From Chloranthus sessilifolius (Eukaryota; Streptophyta; Magnoliopsida; Chloranthales; Chloranthaceae): a stretch of DNA of 64,000 nucleotides. Where the stretch lies: positions 171,386,317-171,450,316 of the forward strand of contig CM037584.1 of the NCBI GenBank assembly GCA_021018995.1, read 5' to 3'. The translations under genes and the position numbers were made by a program. The notes under the pieces were generated by a model. It saw only the letters and a program-made list of their open reading frames with translations, had not been told where the DNA came from and ran no database searches. Shown in pieces: positions 34,603 through 47,041 of this stretch. How positions within the stretch are numbered: position 1 is the stretch's first letter; every line of letters starts with the position of its first letter.

Positions 34603-35760
34603 CCCAAAATTCCTGGTCGATAATTTGATGATTAGCAAATTATCGGCCGATAACTTCAAATTATCAGTCAAGAATTTGAAGGTCGTGATTTTTGACCGAA
34701 AATTTTGGGATTTCGTTTTGATGGGATTCGTAACTGATGCATGGGATTCGTAACTGATGCGTTTCAGTCGAAATTTTGATCCTTAACCTCAACTTAAATG
34801 AAGCGTTAAATCGTTTGGGATCGAGGTGTAAAACTCGGTATCAGTATCAGTCTATGGATGACCGATACAAATTGGCCGATACAGATACATATCGGCCCTT
34901 GTGAAAAAAAAACCTAAGGTCTCGGCGCAAACTGATACGAACCTGTATCAGGCGATATCGATACCGAACTGGAGGACTGAGAAGTATCAGAACCGATACG
35001 GATCGATATGCTGAAAAACCGATACTTATCGATGTTATGTATCGGTATCGCTCAGGATGTCATACCTTGTAACATGGATGAAAATTTTGGCTGAAACAAA
35101 TCGGTTTCGAACCCCACTGAAATTTCGAGATTTCGGTCGAAAATCTCCGATGAAATTTCGCCAAAAATCTTGTGATCCGGGCCGAAATTTCGGTGCCCAA
35201 ATGTTTAAAAAAAAAAAAACCAAAACTTGTCGGTCGACAATTTGAAGTTATTAGCCGATAATTTGAAGATTAGCAAATGATCGGCCGATAACTTCAAATT
35301 GATTAGCAAATGATCAGCCGATAACTTCAAATTATCGGCCGATAATTTTGGGAGTTAAAAAAAAATCATTGAGCACTGAAAAAAATCATTGGTACACTAA
35401 AAAAAGTGACCTTAAAATCAATTTTAAGCATTCCCGTGATGTTAAGGTCACTTTTCTGAGATGTGTGCTACGTAAAATAAAATACTAATCGTTTGACAGT
35501 ACGCTCATGATATGAAGATCTATTATCTGAAAGATTGGGAGGATAAATGATCTCCATCGTCTGATTTAACGCAGTCCATGTGTTTCAGTATGGGTGAACC
35601 CAAGGATTAGGGGGGATGGATTTAAAGGTACTCAAAACCAAAAACCAAATTACTAAAAGGAGAGATTTTATCTTATAGCTTTGTTTTTACAATTTTAAAA
35701 ATTATTACTCATTTTGTCTTTTTGTGATAGGAAGGAATCTAAAATTAGATGTCCTTCACA

Positions 35761-35813
<53 letters not shown>
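30822..35813. repeat. Tandem pair of diverged 2.2- and 2.8-kb units bounded by (TA)n
   Basis: Unit A (about 30,822-33,029) and unit B (about 33,030-35,813) both open ACTAGTGGA with a CACGTGAGAGC stretch. They continue with ATTATTGGGCACT and long runs of CCGAAATTTCGG and ATTATCGGCCGATAAT words, and close with a shared segment (GGTCACTTTT, GATGTGTG, CCATCGTCTAAT/CCATCGTCTGAT) and then a (TA)n run (32,966-33,029 and 35,766-35,813). Unit B has extra internal TA runs (34,324-34,373 and 34,562-34,599). Many hAT MITE ends (CATGGATCAAAAT-like) lie inside. No coding frame is supported. Confidence 0.75.
30985..31500. repeat. Three tandem subunits of about 170-180 bp within unit A
   Basis: GCTCATACTTTT recurs at 31,063, 31,231 and 31,410. 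Each is preceded by GGCAGGCCGAA- or GGCCAGGCCGAA-like sequence and followed by AAAACAAAAAATTATC and AACAAACCGAATCT-like sequence. The third copy is truncated. Confidence 0.82.
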
Positions 35814-35817
<4 letters not shown>

Positions 35818-38152
35818 TTAAACTCCAACAAAATTAATGTTAAAAAATCTGCCAAAATTAATTAAGAAACATATAATGAGGACTACAAAACTAATCATAA
35901 CATTATGAAAGAAACACTAACAATGATTGATCAGTCTAGAAACCCAATTGCTCGCACATAGGTATTCATAGTATAATAGAAAGAAATAACTTGGCGTGAT
36001 AAAATATTATGAGTGGTAATACCATCTATTTACATGTAGTCAAACGCAAGGATTCAAATATCGGTCCATAATGATAAGTATCGGTAATACGTATTGGCTT
36101 TCTGAGCAATCGATACGTATCAATTTTGGCAGTCATTTGTGTTATTTTTTCGTTTGTGTGAGTGCTATATTTTTGTTGCTTTTATGCTTATGTTAGTGTT
36201 TTTCCTCTATTGTCAGATGTTTTTCATCTGCTATCAATCGATTGAGAAGAGAACCTCTCTTTCCTCTGCTGTTGGTTGGTTGGAGAAGAGTTTTGCCACC
36301 CACATGTTTATTGAAAGTGCCCACATCCTAGACTCTTTGAGCACAATTGATTGTATGAGATCATATAATGAAGGTTGTATTTTACTCTGATCTTTCACAC
36401 AATATATCTTAATATCATGTTGTATTTATTAGGCGGTCAGTGCTTGATTACATATGTCACATATCTCCAAAAGATGATCCTTGAATCATGACTCATGTCA
36501 TGCCTAAACTGACTTTAAGACTATTTTTTTAGAATCTGTGATACGTGGACTTAGCAACTCACCGTTGGATAGGTGAGACATGATCTCAAGATCTATTGTG
36601 TGAAAGATCTGCATGAAAAGTTGCCTCCATCATATGATCGGACACAATCAATTATTTGAAATCATAGTTTGAGACGTGAGAGCTTCCAATAAATAAGTGA
36701 GCTTGGAAAGAGATGCCTGTTAGTAGGAAAGTGGGATTCGTTGCTTACTTTTTCTCAATTGTCATGTCACATCACATGTCTAGTCATGACATTTGTGCAA
36801 CAACTTATCTCTGTTCTATATTTCAAAAATCGGGTATGCATCACATGAAAACCATTAGTGAAGACCATTAGTATGGAATTCTACACCAATCTACATGGCA
36901 ACATGGCAACGTGGTTTTTTTTTAACTTGAAAATATCCAATATGTATCAGAATCGGCCAATACGAATTAGCCGAGTTGTATTGGTCCTCCAAAGTCCGAT
37001 ACCCAATACCAATTCTGATTTGAACACCTTGGTCACGAGTCCGTCTTACAAAGAAATCCACTAAAAGATAAAGCTAGAAAGAGAACACTTCTACTTTGGT
37101 AAAAATTATAATTAGAGCTACAACTAGCAGCTGAGATTTGTACCATAGCACGCCTTCTAAAATGAAAGACTTTCTTTTGAGGTCCGTGCCATGTAAAATA
37201 CCATATAAGCTCCTTTGATTTGAAGGTCTTGATGTAAATATGTTTTCTACCAAAGATCGGCATGAAATTAAATCTCTACCATGTTATCAATATAGTCAAA
37301 GACCATTATCTGATTTAATGGTTGATTGAGATAAATCAGATGATAGAGGTCATGTTTCATGTCAATTTTTGGCAGTAAAGATCTTTCTATTATAGCCTTA
37401 AAATCAGAAGGCTTAAGTGATGTTACACATGACACAAATCTCAAAATGTTAGAAATATCAAGTCTTTCTTTATGAACAATGTGCGAGAAATTAAGGAACC
37501 ACTAACACTCCTATAATGCTGTAAGACGAGCACGTACACTAAATATGTCTAATTGTAACTTATTTATTTATTTATGAATAATTAAATAAGCCCTGTACTC
37601 CTAGTACTGCAACCACCACCTAGGCTAAAAAACCCCATTATACTCTTTTTAAAACCACCATCCCTTACTAAAAGTACGATATTTACGTACTTATATTATA
37701 GTGAGTGTCTTATCATTTCGGTAACATCTTATATTACCGAAATGAGTGTCTTATCATTTCGGTAATCTCTTGGGTTATGATTTTATTAATAGTTTAGGAA
37801 ATATTTTAAATTACTAATTCAAAATATTTTTTAAATTATTAATTAAATTATAATTAATCTTAACTTTACCCAAAGAATAGATACAAAAATGTAATATGTG
37901 CATCTTTCTTATCTACTCAAGATATGCTCTATTATATATGTCCCCCAATAAGTAGCGTACGATGGGAAAGGAAAGTATATGGAGATAGCTATGAAAGCCA
38001 ATGTTAAATAAAGGAAATTGACAGGAAAAGATCCTACCAATTGCTGTTTCAACAACTTTAGAGCCAATATACATTTGAGTAAGTAGAAGGGTAGTTTTTG
38101 TCCAAAAGGTAAAATTGGACAAAAAAATAGTCTTCAATCTTGCTTTTAGAAG
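35814..38152. other. Gene-free intergenic DNA with repeat scraps
   Basis: Short GATACGTAT-type MITE scraps occur at 36,045-36,125 and 36,935-37,030. Segments at about 36,480-36,670 and 37,160-37,400 resemble the closing segment of the array units (GATCTCAAGATCTATTGTG, CCATCATATGATC). The frame at 36,139-36,390 has no recognisable domain. Confidence 0.45.
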
Positions 38153-38153
38153 T

Positions 38154-38512
38154 ATATATATATATATATATACACTCTAGGTGGAGTACTATCATCGTAC
38201 TCATCCACATGGAGATCCACGTGGCAGTTAATGCACATTTTGAGTGTCACATGGAGCAAGGTAGGGCTATTTAGATTGATTTAAAAAAAAAAAAAATCTA
38301 AAACAACATCTCCACCATGTATTTGGTAGATCGTAAAATTTAGATCCTTGAATTACAGTCAAAATTTGACTTTTAATTTTAAAACTTAATTTAATTTAAA
38401 TTTTTTTATCTATACAGGCTATTGAAGCTTCATGTGGCACCAAAATAGTACTTGAGTGACCACGTGAACCTCCATGTAGATGTTGGCAAACGGTGAAAAT
38501 ACTCTACCTGAA
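38154..38512. mobile_element. MITE of the ACGTGGCA family beside a (TA)n run
   Basis: After a short TA run, inverted arms carry CCACATGGAGATCCACGTGG on the left and CACGTGAACCTCCATGTAG on the right, with an AT-rich centre. It is related to 42,909-43,279 and 58,640-58,895. Confidence 0.6.
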
Positions 38513-39027
38513 TTACCTTTTATATATTCAATTTAATATCAGAAATACCCTTTAGTTAGGTTTGCTTTTCTCAAATAAATAAAATTTTAAATTAAAAAAA
38601 AAAAACAACTTAAAATATCAGTCAGGATTACCGATCCATAAGAGTATCTGTTGATCTAGATAGTATCGATTTTAAATCCTTAGTCTATCTATATTATTAT
38701 TGAAAGAGAAACCTCAAGTAATTTTATCATTTTCTGTCGTCACAATTTCATGATTAAAATACTCCTTAATTCACTGTATCTACCACTATACCTTTCCCTC
38801 CTATAAATTCTCATAAAGATGCCAAATACCCTCTTGTTCACATTTGAACCTCTATAGCTTCTCAGGTCTCTAAAACTCTCATATCTTTATAGCATCATCA
38901 CGTCCAATGTCATGTCCGTGACAATTGTATCTAATTTAAACTCTAGGCTATCTCCAAAACATTTGATAAATCTATACTTATGACATGCTATAGTATTTGA
39001 ACCGTCTGCTAAACCACAAGACCAGAT

Positions 39028-39228
39028 CATGGGTTAAAATATTAGAAAAATGATACGAATCATCCAACCCCAAAATCAATATGTATCGGTATCAGATGAT
39101 ACATTTTAATATATCGTCCGATATTTTTTATTTATGTATGGGAGGCACCGATACGGTACTCTGAATGTATCGTATCGGTGAGGTCCAAAACCTATACGTA
39201 TCGATATCGAACGATATTTTGACTCATG
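39028..39228. mobile_element. hAT-type MITE, CATG...AAAAT family with GATACGTATCG core
   Basis: The ends are CATGGGTTAAAATAT and, read inward, CATGAGTCAAAATAT. Flanks GACCAGAT and GACCGGAT match at 7 of 8. The interior is made of TATCGGTATC/GATACGTATCG words. Confidence 0.86.
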
Positions 39229-39904
39229 GACCGGATAAAATTCTACGTTTCCCTTCGAAAAGTTAATCAAAGGTATCTTAGTTTTTAGAGGATTTATTAG
39301 GTTGAGGGGCTATATTAGGGTTTATCAAGTTATTTAGGTAAATTTTTTTTTTAGGGCTTCCACGTGCACACAAATTTTTCTTATGTACACCACTTAATAA
39401 ATTTCTCAAAGCACACCAAGCTTTGCTAATTGCACACTAATGAATGAAAAAAAAATTAACTTTTGCTTTGTTGGGGCTGATAATACAAGATAAAGCATCA
39501 CTATGATTAGATGGTCATTAGCAACTGATATGAAAAGAAAAATGTTATTGATGGCGATAGCACACTACAAGGGATCTCAATCATATCTCCAAAACGAAAC
39601 AAAGCAAGAGAAAAAATAAAATTGAGGAATACAAGATTAACTGGAGATTAAAGGCACTAACAGAAGAATTTCTAAAGCCATGTTTTCGGTCTGTTACCGA
39701 GGAAAAATTAAAAATAAGTGTTCATGTGGTGACATGTCCTTGAACAACTTCCATGAAGCTTGATTTTCAAGTAGATATCACAGGTGTCTTCAAACCCACA
39801 TTTGCAATATATGTCATCATAACCCTACACATTCATAAATGAAACCGATTCTTGTTTCGCTTTTTCTGGCTTTCCATTTCTTTGGAGGGCAAATCAGTAG
39901 CAAC

Positions 39905-40062
39905 ATTAGAAAAAATAAGACTATTAGCATCGGCCAAAAATTGCTACTATTAATAAATAAACTATTAAAAGTTATTAAGACTATTAGCGGCGAGGGTATT
40001 AACGATAATTTTTTTGTTAATAACAACAATTTTGACTGCCGCTAATAGTCTTATTTTTGTAG
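39905..40062. mobile_element. Possible CACTA-derived inverted-repeat element
   Basis: AAAATAAGACTATTAGC on the left is mirrored by GCTAATAGTCTTATTTTTGT on the right, enclosing about 110 bases. Plant CACTA elements often carry a CTACAAAAA...TTAGCGGC end, which the right side resembles. No clear target duplication was found. Confidence 0.45.
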
Positions 40063-40092
40063 CAATAAGTGCCCACAAGAAAATATCACTTC

Positions 40093-40118
40093 AGAGAGAG
40101 AGAGAGAGAGAGAGAGAT
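40093..40118. repeat. (GA)n microsatellite
   Basis: A GA run in intergenic DNA. Confidence 0.9.
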
Positions 40119-41470
40119 CCCAGAGGCTCTCTTTTATGGTTGTCCGATTCTTGAGAAGGAAAATTAGTACCAATTAAGGAATGTTCATGAGAAATGATCA
40201 TTTTAATGAGAGAGATAAAAAGGGATCACAGATGCTTTGTTGAGGAGAGAACCTGTGATGCTCTGTTGAGGAGAGGACCTGCGCGGGAAGTCATTCAAAG
40301 CTTTTGATGTATGCTTGACAGGCTTACTCAAATATTTACGGGTGTACATATGTCTGTTTTTTTTTTTTGTAAAGTTTTAAATAACTTTCCAACATTATAA
40401 GTCCAATAGTTACACTAAACATTTGAAAGTTGAAAATTCAATTTATTTATTTATTTAGCTATTTATTATTTATTTACCTTTCTATTTTTTTAGGATGTTA
40501 TACGACATAGACAATCCGGATGTAATGCCTATGTAAACTTGTATGTAGAGAGAATCCATTTTTGACACAACAAAATAGGAAGAAATGTGCACACCGCGTG
40601 GGGATTAGAACCCACAACTTGTTTTCCCACTACGCTGATATCACAATATACTTCTTGCCTTATGTTTTAAAAGTATGGAGTGCATGACTTAATGACAAAT
40701 ATAATCATTTAAAATTAGAGACTAGAAACTCCATTTTTATAACTAAAAATATATATAATTTTTAAATTTTTTTAAAAAAATTTACCTTAAGAGTTAAGTA
40801 TGATCTCCTATTTTGACCAAGATATTAAACTAAGCGTTTTTTTTTTTCTTTTTAATAATTATTAATTGAAGCCGGAGTTGATATTGGGTGCCCATCCCAT
40901 CCACTAAGTGCCGTGCACAACATCCCACCGACAACCATGAGAGATGCATAGATATTTAGTATCACATCAGTGGAATCAGATTTCAACGTATATTCTGTCA
41001 GACAGCAACTCAAAAAGTGGACGGGAATCATGTGGTACACACGGATTATGTTCACTTTTTGAGATGCGTGTCACATGAAATCAATATTTGACAATCAGAT
41101 AGAAGCCCATAATATGTTGATTATTTTGTGAAGATGTGGAAAATACTGTTTAATGTTTTATTTTACGTTTTTTGAATTTAATTTACTTTTTATAGCATTT
41201 AATTTTGGGATTGACTTTAATACTGTTTAAGAGATCTGGACCGTCCAAGCCCAAAATTAAACAGGTAAATTTAAATTAAGAGGGGTCAACAATCTGATTT
41301 TATAGCGTGAAAGAAATTGGACAGTCCAGATCGATCCTATGATGGTGTCATTAAATTTACTTTTGGGCAAGACAAACACTGGATCAAATCCCGACCAATT
41401 TAAGCAAAGCCAACCGGGCCGAACTGAGCCGACCTAAAAGGGTTGTATGGGGCACAGGAGAGCCATGTAG
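40119..41470. other. Gene-free intergenic DNA
   Basis: AT-rich, with no supported coding frame. The stretch at 41,055-41,110 resembles the repeat at 63,700-63,770 (TGTCACATGAAATCAATATT against TGTCATGTGAAATCAATATT). Confidence 0.45.
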
Positions 41471-41485
41471 TAGAGGGACAGAAGG

Positions 41486-41649
41486 TGACGTCATAGAGTG
41501 ACGCAAGTTTCACCAGCCGACACATTGCCAAGTGGAGATTAAATCGCCCATGAGTTAATAACAACGTCTTTGTCGTCACGTGCTTAAGTTATGTAGCCGT
41601 ACACGTGTAGGGCCCACAGGGATTCTCATAGACTCCCCGCAGTCACGTG
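41486..41649. promoter_or_regulatory. Cluster of G-boxes and a C-box (ACGT-core sites)
   Basis: A perfect TGACGTCA lies at 41,486-41,493, and three perfect CACGTG palindromes at 41,577-41,582, 41,602-41,607 and 41,644-41,649. GGGCCCAC near 41,610 is site-II-like. These are bZIP/bHLH binding sites in plants. The block is less AT-rich than its surroundings, but no transcribed gene is recognisable next to it. The nearest gene end is the NAT stop at 47,042, facing the wrong way. Confidence 0.4.
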
Positions 41650-41891
41650 CGACCTTTTATTTTCGGAGTTGGTGTTAGGCGGGTGGCGCGTCAGCATCAC
41701 CCCTCGGCAATGATTCTATCCAGGTGGCATGCTTTTTGAAAGGTCACGAAGGGAGCCGGTCAACGGGTCCCTTTGGCCCAATGGGTCAAAGTTGTATACC
41801 CGACGCGACGCAACTAGAAGGATGCACCCGATGGGTCGATACTATATGCCCGACCTGACCCAAGTCGATCCGATTCAAAACCACTAAATCC

Positions 41892-42177
41892 TAGGGGTGT
41901 ATTTAGTTCGATTTGGTCGATTTTAGATCAAAACCACAAACCAAATCGGTCCTAATCGATTTCTAGCTTTTCAAATCAAACTAAATCAACCCGATTCGAT
42001 TGGTTCGGTTTGGTTTAGTCAATTTCGGTTTTCCTATTAATTCTACTTGCATATCAAAATTTTCTCACCTTCTCAATTGATTTTCCTATAAGTTCTACTA
42101 TATTGCTTTAGAATTTAGAAATAGGCTAAATACAAGGGTAGGGTTTTATATAAAAATATATATTTTACTTAAATGTC

Positions 42178-42235
<58 letters not shown>

Positions 42236-42395
42236 CAAGCTACATTCAGTTCAGTTCGATTGGATTCGGTTTGGGAAGACTTGGAATCGAAACCAAAGCA
42301 AACTTTTCGTTTTTTCTGTTTTCCAACCAATACTCGTCCAAATCAGACCAAACCTGACAGTTCGGTCCGATTCGGAGTAAAAAAGCACATCCCTA
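41892..42395. mobile_element. hAT-type MITE, TAGGGGTG family (504 bp)
   Basis: It begins TAGGGGTGTA and ends CATCCCTA. Flanks CTAAATCC (41,884-41,891) and CTAAATCT (42,396-42,403) match at 7 of 8. The interior has TTCGGTTTGGT words, a GGGTAGGGTTTTATAT segment and a (TA)n run (42,185-42,231). The same interior occurs reversed in 51,682-52,205. Confidence 0.9.
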
Positions 42396-42861
42396 CTAAA
42401 TCTCTTATATGAATAAGGGCATTGCTATTTGCAACCAGATATTTTGACTCTCCATCTAGGGTTTTGTAAGCAAAAAAGTGTTGACTGCTTCAAACCAAGC
42501 ACCGAGAATCATATTTTGATCAATCTTTCACATATCTCATGGTACACCCATGGTCATGATAATTTTTGTTCCCAAACTTGAACTTGTGCTATCATGCTTG
42601 GCACCCTCAAGAGTGAAATTAGGATTTTTTTTTTTTTTTAATCGGTGTTAGCAATGATAAACAGATGTTAAAAGCTGTGTTACCACATATTTTAAAGCTT
42701 ATACACCATAAATTTGGAAACTTATGCACAAAAGAAGGTTGTAAAAGAAGCCTATTTTATACAATTTTAAAATTAAATTGAAGCTATAGCCCTCACAATG
42801 TGTGGCTCCACCCTTAGGCAACCCAAGCCTTTGGCAACCACGACCCCTGCTTTTGTCCTCG

Positions 42862-42863
<2 letters not shown>

Positions 42864-42910
<47 letters not shown>

Positions 42911-43303
42911 GGAGCTGGTTAGATTCTCCAATGGAGGGCGGTCACCGTCCTACAAGATACGCATGGAGCTTCACGTGGCATCCAAAACACTGTTTGGATG
43001 CCACTTGAAGCACAAGTGGACGGTATAAATTAATATTAAAAAATAAAATTGAAAAAAATCTTTTAAACTCACAAGTCAAAGTTTGACGGGTTTCATTGGT
43101 TCACATTTCACGATTAAAAAAATATACGGTGGAGATGAGTTTTCAATTTTTTTTTTTTCAAAGATGATTTAAGCAATGCACCTTAGCTCCACGTGGCATC
43201 GAAACAATATGTTGGCTGCCACGTTGAGCTCCACGTGGAAGCTTGGAGGACGGTGACCATCCTCCCATGAAGGACGGAGTATATATATATATATATATAT
43301 ATA
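42864..43303. mobile_element. Long-arm MITE bracketed by (TA)n runs
   Basis: The arms carry GGAGGGCGGTCACCGTCCTA on the left and GGACGGTGACCATCCTCC on the right, then GGAGCTTCACGTGGCATCC mirrored by GGATGCCACTTGAAGC-like and CACGTGGAGC-like words. (TA)n runs lie at both ends (42,864-42,907 and 43,280-43,303). No coding capacity. Confidence 0.7.
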
Positions 43304-44025
43304 AAAGTTGGGCTGAAAATATTCTTGTCTGATTCGACCCAACTCGAGCCAGGGATGGGTTGGATGCTTCACGATCGGCCTGCTGTGGGTCAAGTTTATG
43401 TGTCCCACCCGGTTAAAAAATAGCGGTAAGTGAGCCCCACTTTTTGGGTCACGTCGCAGTCTTTTAAGGTTACTCCCAATTGTCCAAGAGTGAGCATAAT
43501 AGGAAGATCACTCAGATAAAAACATATGTGAGGACTTGTACATAAGAGAATGATGTATAAGGAGCGTATTCTATAAATTTTCAATAGTTAAATGGATACT
43601 TCCTTTAGCCTCTCTATTAGGTTCACATTGAAGTGCTTGGACTTAACATACAGATCCTCTAATTAGCATATTTTTGTAGTCACACAAAGGTCATAAAATG
43701 CTATGGCACTTGGAAATCTTGGATCATTAAGAAATGTGACACCAAATGGCTTAAATAAAAAGGTGAGGATTTTACCTTAAGCCTAAGATGGAGAGTCAAA
43801 TATCCCTGTCAAAAATTATGTCACATGGGCGTAGTTTAGATTTGATAAAGCCCACAGATTGTACTATTGAGCGATTTCTGCCGTCTGATCAACAGCCCAT
43901 TTAGTTTCATATGGGTTAAAAAACGTTTTGATGGCTAGAAAGTTCAAATAAACAAGGATTAGAGGGAGAGTCTACATCTACACAGTTCAATTAATGAATT
44001 AGAGATGATCGAGCTGGTGCACTGC

Positions 44026-44325
44026 TAGGCTGGCAAGGGGTCGGGCCAAAATTTTCTGGCAAATGAGATATTGGCAAATGTCCGATCCGACCCAGTTTAA
44101 AACCCCCATTTTCCTTGATTGTATATAAAATGTTGGTTCGAGTTAGGTCAACCCGACCCGACCGACCCATCTTTTTTAAGTGACTCGACTGGACCTGACC
44201 AAAAGGTCAGGTTGGATGCCTCATGCCCAACCCAACTCGAGTGGTCAATTTTTGTGGATGACCCTATAAAAAACCTAGGTCGGACAGGTTAGGTATCAGG
44301 TCGACCTGACCCATTGACAACCCTA
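44026..44325. mobile_element. hAT-type MITE, GGGTCGGG family (300 bp)
   Basis: The left end is TAGGCTGGCAAGGGGTCGGG; the right end read inward is TAGGGTTGTCAATGGGTCAG. Flanks TGCACTGC (44,018-44,025) and TGCACTAC (44,326-44,333) match at 7 of 8. Confidence 0.88.
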
Positions 44326-44429
44326 TGCACTACATGCACATGCAGTTCTCTATCATTTGGCTGGGGTGCAACGTTCATATGTTGCACCCTTCTTAGCATC
44401 CTTGTGCATTATTATTATTATTATTATTA

Positions 44430-44775
44430 GAGGGCCGGGATGCTACCCATAGGGGTAGCGTTTTGGCGCTACTCACAAGTCAGCTGGGCACCATGTGGCA
44501 CTGAACCTGAAGATAAGATGATGCAGCAACTTGGAGAAAATCAATCAGGTCCCACCTCGACAATTTGGGCATGATCCGATGCGTATCCATGATTAAAAGG
44601 ATGGTGAAAGTTGAGGAAAAAAAATCAAGGTTGGCGTTACACTATGTTTGCCCATGATTTGAATGGCAAAATAGTCATAAAATTTAAATATTTGTTTTAT
44701 AAATCCCATGCTCCATGATGGACTACCTAAAACGAGTGTTTTTGTGATCACATGTCACATGACATGTGATCAAGC
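44430..44775. repeat. Dispersed repeat with CAGCTGGGCACCATGTGGCA
   Basis: A related copy lies at about 61,835-62,010 (CAGCTGGGCATCATGTGGCA, then GAGCATGATCCGATACAT against GGGCATGATCCGATGCGT). No termini were resolved. Confidence 0.55.
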
Positions 44776-44784
44776 CCACGTGAG

Positions 44785-45257
44785 TAGGGCTCTCAATGGC
44801 CCGAGTTAGGCCTTGACTGAGTTTCAACCTGGCCCAGTCCTACCAGGTCAGGTTTCCAATTTTTTCATCCCGTGGGGCTGTGATGTACTCAGCCCAAGCG
44901 TTGCCCATAGTGGGCCGGACTTGAGTTTTTTTTCAATCTTTTTTTTTTTGAGTAAAAATAAAATTTGGTTAAAAAATTTTCCAATCAAAATTTTTTTTGA
45001 ATAGATCTTATAGACGACTTAAAAAAAACTTTTTTATAAAAGTTTGAAGAAGGTGAAACATGTGTATTTTGTTGCATCTTTGGCAAAACAAGTCCAGATT
45101 CATGATTGAAACTTTTTGCAAATGCACTGATACTTAAATGCCCTTAATTTTAAACCATTCAACAATTTAATCTCCAGACATTTAAGTAAAATGCTCGTAA
45201 CTTATATATATATATATATAATTCTTTACATTTTTATCCCGGCCGTTGAGAGCCCTA
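44785..45257. mobile_element. Possible hAT-type MITE, TAGGGCTCTCAA ends
   Basis: It begins TAGGGCTCTCAATGGCC and ends GGCCGTTGAGAGCCCTA, a long good inverted end. The flanks (CACGTGAG and GTTGTGGG) match poorly, so the target duplication is eroded or the edges are off. Confidence 0.65.
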
Positions 45258-45279
45258 GTTGTGGGTACCAATCATGGTT

Positions 45280-46500
45280 TGAAATCTCGGATTTCTGAGT
45301 AGTCTCGGAGAGCCCTGAGATCGAGATGTCTTGGTGAGATGGCGTAAAATGAAAACAATTTTTTGAATGATCTTACACCATTAAAATAAACGTTTGATCT
45401 TACACTATCAAAGGATACTTCACTATTATGCCATGTGGCAAATAGTTGAGAACAATCTAAACAGTCTAAGTGATTGTTCATGATTGTGACATCTTAGTTA
45501 AGAATCACAGCTATAAATCAATTGTAAACCGTCCAATCAAAGACCTTTAATACTAGCTGTTAAAAAATAAAAATAATAACGATATTAGAGTGCATAGATT
45601 TGGACACATCGTGATAGTCATTCACAAGATCATCACGTAGATAGGGTATGATAAGATAAAATAGTGTTGTCCTAGAACATCGTTGTAGCGATGCCGCGCT
45701 GCTGCGATACCATGTGTCACCCAAGGTGAGGTCATCATGTGGCCCCGAGCCGACGTCACGGTGCATATGGGTCGGCGACCTCACGAGAGCACTCAAGGGC
45801 TACGTGGGACACAATGGTGTGCGCTAGTTGAGGGCCTAATGCGGACATGTGCTGGTTGTGTGGGCCACACACGATGTTTGGTTTGCATAGCATGAAGAGT
45901 TGCATGCTACTCCAAGTGTGTTGGTCGCGTGGGTTACACACGATGCTTGGCTTGGATGACATGAAGAGATGCATGTCACTGCCACAAGCGAGGAATTAGT
46001 GCAGTGTACAGAGTGAAACTAGGCAGACCAGGCGACACTGAGGTGCTGACATGTGTATTGCGAGTAGACACGATGCGTTGAAATGGTTTGCTTCGGGTGA
46101 AGGCAATCATGAACGGGAGTTCCCGTCCTCTAGGCGGGTGGTATCAGAGTGATGGTTAGATAAGTTGGTCTCGCTTTACGCAATAGTAAGATGTTGCATA
46201 AGTGTTATAGCCAGTGTCAGGCTGTACCTCGTGACAACTGGTATTTGAGATAGGCTAGTCTCGCTGTAGCGGTAGCAAAGTGCCGCACGGGCATCGAAAA
46301 AAGTTACCCAGTGACTCATTCTCCTTGTGTGTCTAGGGAGAATGAATAGTACACGTTCAATAATATATATGCCAAATACCTTATTTAACTGATAGTATTT
46401 TCACGTCTCGCTGAGGTCCGAAACGCCTCAGCGAGACGTGCGAGAAGTCTCGGACGAGATGTCTTGTCTCGAGACCACATCTCGAGACTAGATTTAACCC
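45280..46500. mobile_element. Retroelement fragment inside a CTCGGAGA-type inverted repeat
   Basis: Both ends are rich in AGTCTCGG/CTCGAGAC words in inverted orientation (45,285-45,345 and 46,395-46,490, including CGTCTCGCTGAGG mirrored by CCTCAGCGAGACG). In between, 45,848-45,978 is a tandem duplication of about 66 bases (GTGGGCCACACACGATG and GTGGGTTACACACGATG). GGTATCAGAGTGATGG at about 46,139 resembles a primer binding site. No coding domains are seen. Confidence 0.5.
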
Positions 46501-47041
46501 CTTCCCCTTATTGTTATTATTATTTTTTGTCTGTATGGGTGGGCCTCTGGCATGTTTAAAGATGAGTAAAGTGTATGTTTTATACTGATGTGATGGTTTT
46601 CAATTGTTTGTCTCAGCTACAATTTCAGCTCTTCACCCTTGTAACGTTTCTGACTTACAAGTCTCTTGAAACTTAAAAATCACACAACAAGAATCAACAG
46701 CTATAATTTTCGAAAAACTTTTACAACAACCTACACAAGTCTTGTTCACTTCTGTCTAGCCGAAAAAGTTGGTGGGAAGTAAATGTGCTTAGTATAGTTA
46801 GAGGTAATATTTTCTAAAATTTCACCTACAAAAAGCCCTTTACGTGAAATGATTTGACAACCGTCGTGTTTTCTATGTGTAAACATCAATCATGTAAGTA
46901 GAAAAAAACAATAAAAATCAAATAGTCGGTTCTTTCTTTTCAGCTATATAACACCTGCGGATGATCTTGCCCATTTAACCAATTTTGTCAACTCACATAA
47001 AAATTCCCTATCCACATATGAAAAGGTCTTTGTACAAAGCT
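46501..47041. other. Region downstream of the NAT stop codon
   Basis: It includes the NAT 3' untranslated region on the minus strand. I could not identify a canonical AATAAA in the right orientation and place. Confidence 0.35.

Noticed and set aside
30822..35813. CRISPR-like or regulatory palindrome array
   Set aside because: The palindromic words are unevenly spaced parts of degenerate MITEs in a plant nuclear genome, not regular repeats and spacers.
36139..36390. 83-codon frame as a secreted or membrane peptide gene
   Set aside because: No relative recognised, no supporting neighbours, and the flanks are MITE scraps.
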